Shown piece by piece: positions 58,056 through 64,000 of a stretch of DNA of 64,000 nucleotides. Below the pieces are notes generated by a model, which was not told the origin of the DNA, searched no databases, and worked only from the letters and a program-made list of their open reading frames with translations. The stretch is from Schistosoma mansoni (lineage: Eukaryota > Platyhelminthes > Trematoda > Strigeidida > Schistosomatidae): positions 60,013,115 through 60,077,114 of the forward strand of contig NC_031495.1 of the NCBI RefSeq assembly GCF_000237925.1, written 5' to 3'. Position numbers and translations under genes: made by a program. Every line of letters starts with the position of its first letter. Within the stretch, counting starts at the first letter, position 1.

Positions 58056-58797
58056 ATAATTGACGAAGACAGCAAATGTAGCAGCAGCCTCTGAATCAGT
58101 AGGACTCAACATACATAAAGGAAAAAGCAAGATTCTCAAATACAACACGGAGAACACCAACCCAATCACACTTGATGGCGAAACTCTGGAAGAGGTGGAA
58201 ATATTCACGTACCTGGGAAGCATCATTTATAAACAAGGAGGATCGGATGCAGATGTAAAGGCGAGGATTGGCAAAGCAAGGGTAACATTTCTACAATTAG
58301 AGAACATATGGAACTCAAAACAACTGTCAACTAACTTCAAAGTGAGAATCTTCAATACGAACGTCAAGACTGTCCTACTTTATGGAGCTGAAATGTGGAG
58401 AACTACTACGACCATCATCAGGAAGGTACAAGTATTTATAAACAGTTGTCTACGCAAAATACTCAACATCCATTGGCCGGATACTATCAGCAACAACGTT
58501 TTATGGGAGAAGACAAATCAGCTGAAGAGGGAATTAGGAGAAGACGTTGGAAGTGGATAGGACATACATTAAGGAAATCACAAATGTGCATCACGAGGCA
58601 ATCCCTAACTTGGAATCCGGAAGGGAGGCGGAAAAGAGGAAGGCTAAAGAACAAATTACGTCGGGAAATAGAAGCAGATATGAAAAGGATGAATAACAAC
58701 TAGAAAGAACTGGAAAGGATTACCCAGTACAGAGTTGGATGTAGAATGCTGGTGGGCAGCCTATGCTCCTCCACAAGGGGTAACGGGCGTAAGTAAG
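58056..58797 (+). mobile_element. RTE-clade LINE (SR2-like) 3' segment, best preserved
   Basis: The 5'-truncated copy starts after the YADD region and carries a clean C-terminal coding part followed by the 3' tail TGCTGGTGGGCAGCCTATGC, GGGGTAACGGGCGTAAGTAA. It gives the reference text for the decayed copies at 4650, 18107, 26777, 46336 and 53465. An LTR-like repeat lies immediately downstream. Confidence 0.88.
58060..58703 (+). pseudogene. RTE ORF C-terminal domain, one frameshift
   Basis: Frame 1 (58060-58560) reads SVGLNIHKGKSKILKYNTEN, then [40 protein letters not shown] and [20 protein letters not shown]. Frame 2 continues from about 58540 with [20 protein letters not shown] and [14 protein letters not shown] single shift near 58545 separates them. 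The region is the conserved post-reverse-transcriptase domain of RTE LINEs, including the W-(I/L)-G-H-(T/V)-LR box. The start is truncated, so no functional protein is expected. Confidence 0.85.
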
Positions 58798-58820
58798 TAT
58801 GACAATTAAAAACACGAACA

Positions 58821-59236
58821 TAGTTATATCCGGACAAGAATAAATAAAATGGTAACCATTAGGAATTACTTATGGACTAATAATATACGTATAATACATG
58901 TATATTCATATTGCACTCGTTATAAGCTTTTATTTGACTTATTGACTATTATCACACAATATACTGTTCTTGAGATATCCCTAATTTATTAGTAGCAGTC
59001 CCTCACAATCACAGGCACTTTTTGGTTTCATCTTGTAAAAATGTTATTTTCTATTTTATGGTGTGATGTGGTCGGATTTGTTTGTATATAAACCCAGTAT
59101 ATTTGAAATATACGATTCGTATCGCGAAATCTGAGATTGGCCTTCTGAACTCAATGGGTAGGACTAGGCGGAAATAGGGCCAATCGGAACTCTAGGCTGC
59201 CCGTACTGGTGTATTCGTCATTCGTTTGGTCGTACA
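58821..59236 (-). repeat. LTR-like dispersed repeat 1, copy c
   Basis: The reverse complement aligns with 2684-3106 and 12502-12940. It shares the TATA-like GGGTTTATATACAAAC, CACATCACACCATAAAATAG and the ATATCC...TTATAAGC blocks. It is a non-coding, probably solo LTR of an old element, with no clear target-site duplication. It starts 24 bases after the RTE 3' end. Confidence 0.5.
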
Positions 59237-59462
59237 AGTCAGTGTATGCAGATTTGGCAATCGTATTTGCGATAATGGTATAAGTTAAGGATATAATAAA
59301 CATGAAAGACTTCTTATGAACAAGATGACTAGTTTAACATTACTCATACAAATCAGTAGTGGATACCCATTAGATCAATAAGATCGAAAATGCAACTGAT
59401 TCCCATTTATTTTAGTTGTTCTAGGTTGTTCATTGTTAAATTTATTAACTCAGCAAATGAAC

Positions 59463-60194
59463 TTTAGTGAATGAGAACACAAGTGCGGACAATCGAATGT
59501 AGTTGAATGCAAAATTACAGTGTAGTGCCATGCTCCGTTAATCGATCACTTCGATAACCGATATAATACCAATCTTAACGGTTCATAAAATCAAAAGGCA
59601 AAGAGAAGCGGCAACTACAGTTTTATTAACGAATGACGTAGGCCAGAAGGCTACAAGAACATAAGTAAATATTAGCGAGCAGCAAATGCAAGCAATTACA
59701 TAGGCAATTTATAGTCAAATTGAATAAGGGCACAGAAAAATAAAACAAAAGTTGATAATAGGATTTGCGTGCATACATATATGGGGAGGAGTATGAGTCA
59801 TCGAATAATACTTAAGCAATTGGCTAGAGTGTCATGTGCTCTAGTGGTCATAGCGGTACAAAGAATATGCAAATTGTTATTATCCAAATGACGATGTCTG
59901 TTGAGTAAGTCGATAAAAAAAGCTTAACCAAAATTGACCATACTCGCAATCGATTGTAGGATAGTTGCTATAACAGAACATCATAGTAAAATCTGAGAAC
60001 CATACAGTAAATTCTTCATTTGTTAAATGTCAATCAGTAGTCTCAGAATTCATCGTTCTTTCGTTTCCACACCAATCATTCTTTATTTTCGTTCTCTTTT
60101 CTTTGGTCTTCTTGACCTTCTGCCTCCAGGCATTTTACTTTCGATTGATGATACATACTACTTATATTTGTCAACATCAGTAACACACACCATA
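59463..60194 (-). repeat. LTR-like repeat 2, copy e, interrupted
   Basis: Outer parts 59463-59520 and 59973-60194 together form one copy of the roughly 290-bp repeat family. The flanking tetramers nearly match (GAAC and GAAT). The middle is an insertion (59521-59972). It is an old non-coding remnant. Confidence 0.58.
59521..59972 (-). mobile_element. 452-bp insertion, LTR-like, in LTR-like repeat 2
   Basis: ACAG occurs at 59517-59520 and again at 59973-59976, flanking the insert as a 4-base target-site duplication. On the minus strand the insert has a TATA-like CTATAAATTGCC, an AATAAA about 90 bases later and a GCACTACA end. These are the layout of an LTR, so it is probably a solo LTR of another old element nested in the first. 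No coding sequence. Confidence 0.5.
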
Positions 60195-60429
60195 GAATCA
60201 TTTAAAAAATATTATTCGTGCTATAAACACATTTATAAATAAAAGAACAATAAAATACCTTTGACACAAGTTTAGCGAATGAAAAAATTATGAATGACTA
60301 AACAAGCGTTCAATTTGAAGTTTATATGACTGAGTCAATTTCTCATGGGTAGACTAAGGCTATTTTTCTTATTTGACGGTTTGAATTCATAGTTATATAA
60401 CAGATATATGTTTCGCTTATCTTTTACAG
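60195..60429 (+). other. Upstream intron with TTTTACAG acceptor
   Basis: The segment ends in TTATCTTTTACAG, a good 3' splice site for the Ig exon. Confidence 0.5.
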
Positions 60430-60903
60430 CGTATGAATTGAATCCGGACTCAGTTTTACAACTTGAACTGTCCGATCCGCCAAACAATTTAAGCGTACCG
60501 ATTAATTCAACCCTATATTTAAGATGTCAGATTCCTGTTGAACCGAAACAATCAGATAGTATCTATGTAATATGGAGATTTCGACATTCACACAAAGATC
60601 CAGCACCAAATATTTGGAGTTTTATTCACAAGGATGATGATTTAGCTAGATGTCCGGAACCACCTAATACATGTGAATTCGTTAATCAATACAGTATATT
60701 TAATAAATTCAATCAATCACCTTTTAATAATCCAATTGCAACTAACAAATTGTCAGCAACAAATGATATTGAACTTATTCAAAGAAGGCAGTTATTTACA
60801 CTTACATTAACTAATTTACAATCAGATATGAATGGATTATTTCAATGTCATACGTTAGTAAATTTAGATGCTTATGATAAACGTGGATACTTAAATATTC
60901 TAG
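60430..60903 (+). CDS. Ig-like domain exon of a probable cell-surface protein
   Basis: The exon encodes VLQLELSDPPNNLSVPINST, YLRCQIPVEP, SIYVIWRF, a variable loop with ARCPEPPNTCEF, then LFTLTLTNLQSDMNGLFQCH and NLDAYDKRGYLNIL. The Cys of YLRC, the core Trp of VIWRF and the D-x-x-G-x-(Y/F)-x-C motif (SDMNGLFQC) mark an immunoglobulin fold, with an extra Cys pair in the loop. A TTTTACAG acceptor and a TAG/GTAAGA donor bound 474 bp. Both borders are phase 1, as is typical of Ig-domain exons. Two N-glycosylation sites (NLS, NST) suggest an extracellular location. No other exon of this gene was identified, so the protein is unnamed; the following Ig exon presumably lies beyond the window. Confidence 0.68.
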
Positions 60904-61013
60904 GTAAGACAGAGAGATGAATTTAGTCTTTATATTTATCCATATAACTAGATGCTTTCCAATGTTGTATTGATTTGAGAATAGATTGTAGATAGTCCTA
61001 AAATGCTGTAAGA

Positions 61014-61038
61014 TATATATATATATATATATATATAT
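61014..61038. repeat. (AT)n microsatellite
   Basis: A short pure AT run about 110 bases after the Ig exon. Confidence 0.85.
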
Positions 61039-61549
61039 TTGACTACCGAATCAAAGCAGTCCCTCACTGTTTGTGCAAATGTAGAAACATTTAAAGTTCT
61101 AGTCTTGAAAATTAGTTCTGTTATCTAACAATTTTTCATGTTTAAATATGTTTCCATTTGTTTGTTTATCTGTGATTTATTCATCCAAGCTACTTGTAAT
61201 TATTTCAACTGGCTACACTTTCTATCTAAAGTGTAAGTGAACAATATCTCTCTTAGTAAAATAAATAGCTATTCTCTACAACGAAGATGTCAAACAACAC
61301 GAAAGAATCTACGTCACCATAAAACTTTAGATCATTTATGAATGCTCAGTAGTAGCTAGCTCAAGAGGGATTTGTATAAGCCTCAAACTAAGAACGTGGA
61401 GTATGAAAGTGACAGAATGTAAAACTGAGGAAAATAGTATGCTCATTAAAGGGAATAAGAGACCTAAGAGCAACCTAATAGGGGCATCAAGTGAAAGTCA
61501 CGTTTATCATTAACTGATTGTAGTTACAATTATGAACGAGTGGATTCCG

Positions 61550-61740
61550 ATTTGGTGATCTAAATTCAACACACTTGTAGCAAGACCTGGTGATAGTAGG
61601 TTTAAGTCCTAATGTAATTCATCAGTCTGAGGAGCTGTAAGCTAGAATAAAACAGTTATCCCATAGTTTCTGGTTTATCCAGTCTGTTTTGGAAAAAATC
61701 TTCATATGGAACTAATGTCCATAGTCCACTCCACTATATA
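61550..61740 (+). mobile_element. Diverged tRNA-headed SINE
   Basis: GATTTGGTGATCTAAATTCA resembles the A-box region and GTAGGTTTAAGTCC the B-box region of the family at 14221. CAGTCTGAGGAGCTGTAAGC then keeps the hammerhead 5' core CTGAGGAG. The GAAA segment is changed to TAAAA and the remaining stems are lost. Confidence 0.5.
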
Positions 61741-64000
61741 TAAGCAAGTTTTATGTATAATGACACACCATTATTGAATCTAGTTACTCGTATAGAGTAT
61801 GATAATTGTTGATCAACTGAGTTAAGAGAGAGATTTTATCTTAATGTCACTAAAAATAATAATAATAATAATGTACATTTCTACTAATGTAGTCATTGTA
61901 CTTTATTTCCTCTCTGTTTTTATAAACAAATTAATGAATATCATGTGGATAATAACATTTAACTAAATTATGGAAAAATGATTATTTCTATTCCAAACTA
62001 CTGAAAGTTTGACTACTTATATGACTATTATTTCATTACCAATAAATATCAGACCAATATGATTACAGAACTAATTTAAATATAGTCGTTTTTCACTTGT
62101 TACTACGGTGAGAATGGACAACGAAGATGACGGCCACGACGGAAACAGCAATAACTACTACTACTGCTACTACTACTACAGTTACTACTTGTGTTAAAGT
62201 CTTGTATATGGGTCATCTCTTTGCTAAACGAAGTAATGATAATAATAGGTATGCATAGATGTGACAACTGAATAAAGTTATGGATAAAGCAGCGTTTCAA
62301 ATAGCTTTTATCACAGATTATCAACAGATCAAGAACTTTTGAGAACCAAAGATCAGTAGAAAATTACTTCGTTTTAGTTTAGAGCTTTCTAACAATCCAC
62401 GCTATTTGGAATTAATTTCATTGATTGATTGATTTCCAGTCGACTTATATCATGGTCGACTGTATTGTTAAAATTGGTGTTTTTGAAGATAAGAAATCTG
62501 ATATATATAAAAACTGTATATCATCTTAAATATATCCTCCATAAAAAGATGGACAACTCTTTTACACTGAGTTTCAGTGTCTCTAGCTTAACCACAATAA
62601 ATCCTGAAATTCTTCAGAAACTTTCAAAAGTGACTTAGAATCAAGCATAATGATCACATATATATACTCAGCATAATTCAAAGATGGTATTTTTTATAAT
62701 GAAGGCATTGATACATGAGTATGACCAAGTCAATGAAAATGAATGGATAAATAAATGAGCCTGGATATTTATGATCATGATTAACCTATATCTTAGACTT
62801 GACACATTAAACAAGATATCATAGCTTAATGTTGAATGTGGTAATTGAAATATGAGCTATTTTTGTCATATAAACCGCTGTTCCGGTTGAAAAGACAATG
62901 ATTAGTATTTATTTTTACGGTAATTTGGATGAAATATACTATAGAAAAAAAAAGCCGCTTACACTGGTAAGTTTAAAAAAACACAAAGTATACCTAAATC
63001 AAAACACAGTACCAGTCAATTTAAGTGTTGAATCTTGAACTATCTCAAATAGATAACATAGGGATAGTATTTTCAGTAATAACTAATGATTTCACTTTTC
63101 ATTAAAAAATCATGTTTTCTTCTTATTTTCCCGAAAAATTAGATGCATATTAAACTTGAGAATATTAACAGTTTTCCATATTTCCTTGTTTGACATACTT
63201 GAGTCAACAATACTTAGTAATGACAAAGATTCACCAATAAAATGTTGGAATAAGAGAGAAGCTTTGGGAATCAGCTGATTGGTTTTGGTGGAGATTTTTC
63301 TCAAGATTAGATGGTGTAAATGTGGAGTTTTCACTGCTTTCTTATAATATCATCAAATTCTACCCAAATGTTTTGTTGATTATTTTGCTCGGAAAAATGA
63401 TGGAATCTCCAGGATTAACCCATCCTACCCAGAGAATAAAACTTCCTCAAAACTATGAAATGTTTATCGATTATTATAATCATTTTCTACCAAAAATCCA
63501 TAAAGTATTTGTTTTAACTGGAATTAATTGTGTTCAACAAGACAGAATAACTTACACCAAAAACGTCCTGACTATGTATCAGCCCGTTCATAACGCTTGT
63601 AAACCGAAAAACTACAGAAAAAAAAAATGAAATTTAGTATCTGAATTCTTCGAGTTGATCACTACTGTAATGGTAGATAAGCAAGAGTAGAGGTACCTAA
63701 AATAAATCTGTTTTTGAGTAAACGAAGATTTTGTTACTTCAATATTAAACAAATGGTTCGATGGACTTTATGTCTATCAAACTATAAATATAAACTGTTT
63801 ATCAGATTTCTGTAAAAATTATCTGACCCATCTTCCGACAAGAAATAATTGGTAATCGGAGATATTTTGGTAAATCTCCCTCTGTGGGACTGAAAGAATT
63901 TTTATAATTTAAAATTTCATGCTTCTAAGGTTCAATCTATCACGTTGTAAATGTGTATCTGTTAAGTTTTTCTAGTTATTTTCATTGGTAAATACATTTG
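61741..64000. other. AT-rich stretch, possible exon not confirmed
   Basis: It contains AAT and ACT triplet tracts near 61852-61872 and 62151-62187. A frame at 63403-63627 (THPTQRIKLPQNYEMFIDYY, TYTKNVLTMYQPVHNACKPK) could follow the Ig exon in phase after an AG at 63410. The acceptor is weak and no domain is recognisable, so it is left unassigned. Confidence 0.35.

Noticed and set aside
63322-63630. 102-codon frame as a terminal exon of the Ig gene
   Set aside because: Phase would allow it, but the splice acceptor lacks a pyrimidine tract and the protein has no recognisable feature.

Overview
The window is AT-rich, repeat-dense flatworm DNA, almost certainly from a Schistosoma blood fluke. 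The evidence is several SR2-like RTE LINEs, Sm-alpha-type SINEs carrying hammerhead ribozymes, a CR1-type LINE whose ORF1 has a PHD finger, Penelope-like GIY-YIG fragments and a schistosome-type LTR-element gag fossil, with small host exons in long AT-rich introns. The species cannot be fixed from the sequence alone.

Host genes. Five minus-strand exons between 33820 and 23111 join in phase into one BAR-domain reading frame that I recognise as endophilin-like. Neither the first exon nor the SH3 exon was found. A separate plus-strand exon at 60430-60903 encodes an immunoglobulin-like domain with phase 1-1 borders. Nothing else in the window is convincingly host coding.

Mobile DNA, left to right. 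0-6 kb: two RTE copies, one cut off at an LTR-like repeat and one internally deleted. 8-15 kb: tRNA-headed SINEs, a non-coding repeat that recurs at 52.6 kb, LTR-like repeats and an RTE reverse-transcriptase scrap. 15.7-18.8 kb: a nearly identical inverted duplication built round an RTE 3' end. 19.8-21.2 kb: a Penelope-like fragment and a CpG-rich patch. 22.3-33.8 kb: the endophilin exons with LINE, PLE and LTR-like debris in the introns. 35.5-39.7 kb: a CR1-type LINE with both ORFs open. 43.7-45.3 kb: an LTR-element gag fossil. 46-50 kb: an RTE 3' segment, a SINE palindrome and a hammerhead SINE. 50.5-60.2 kb: solo-LTR-like repeats, one interrupted, RTE copies, and a head-to-head pair of Sm-alpha-like elements.

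How the parts relate. The SINEs carry internal Pol III boxes and a ribozyme but no protein, so by inference they depend on LINE enzymes. The CR1-type LINE encodes its own nucleic-acid-binding protein and endonuclease/reverse transcriptase. Its ORF2 has no early ATG, and a correctly phased -1 slippery heptamer lies just before the ORF1 stop. That heptamer and the two ribozyme-bearing SINE families are the most interesting items here. No computation was run; all alignments were made by eye.
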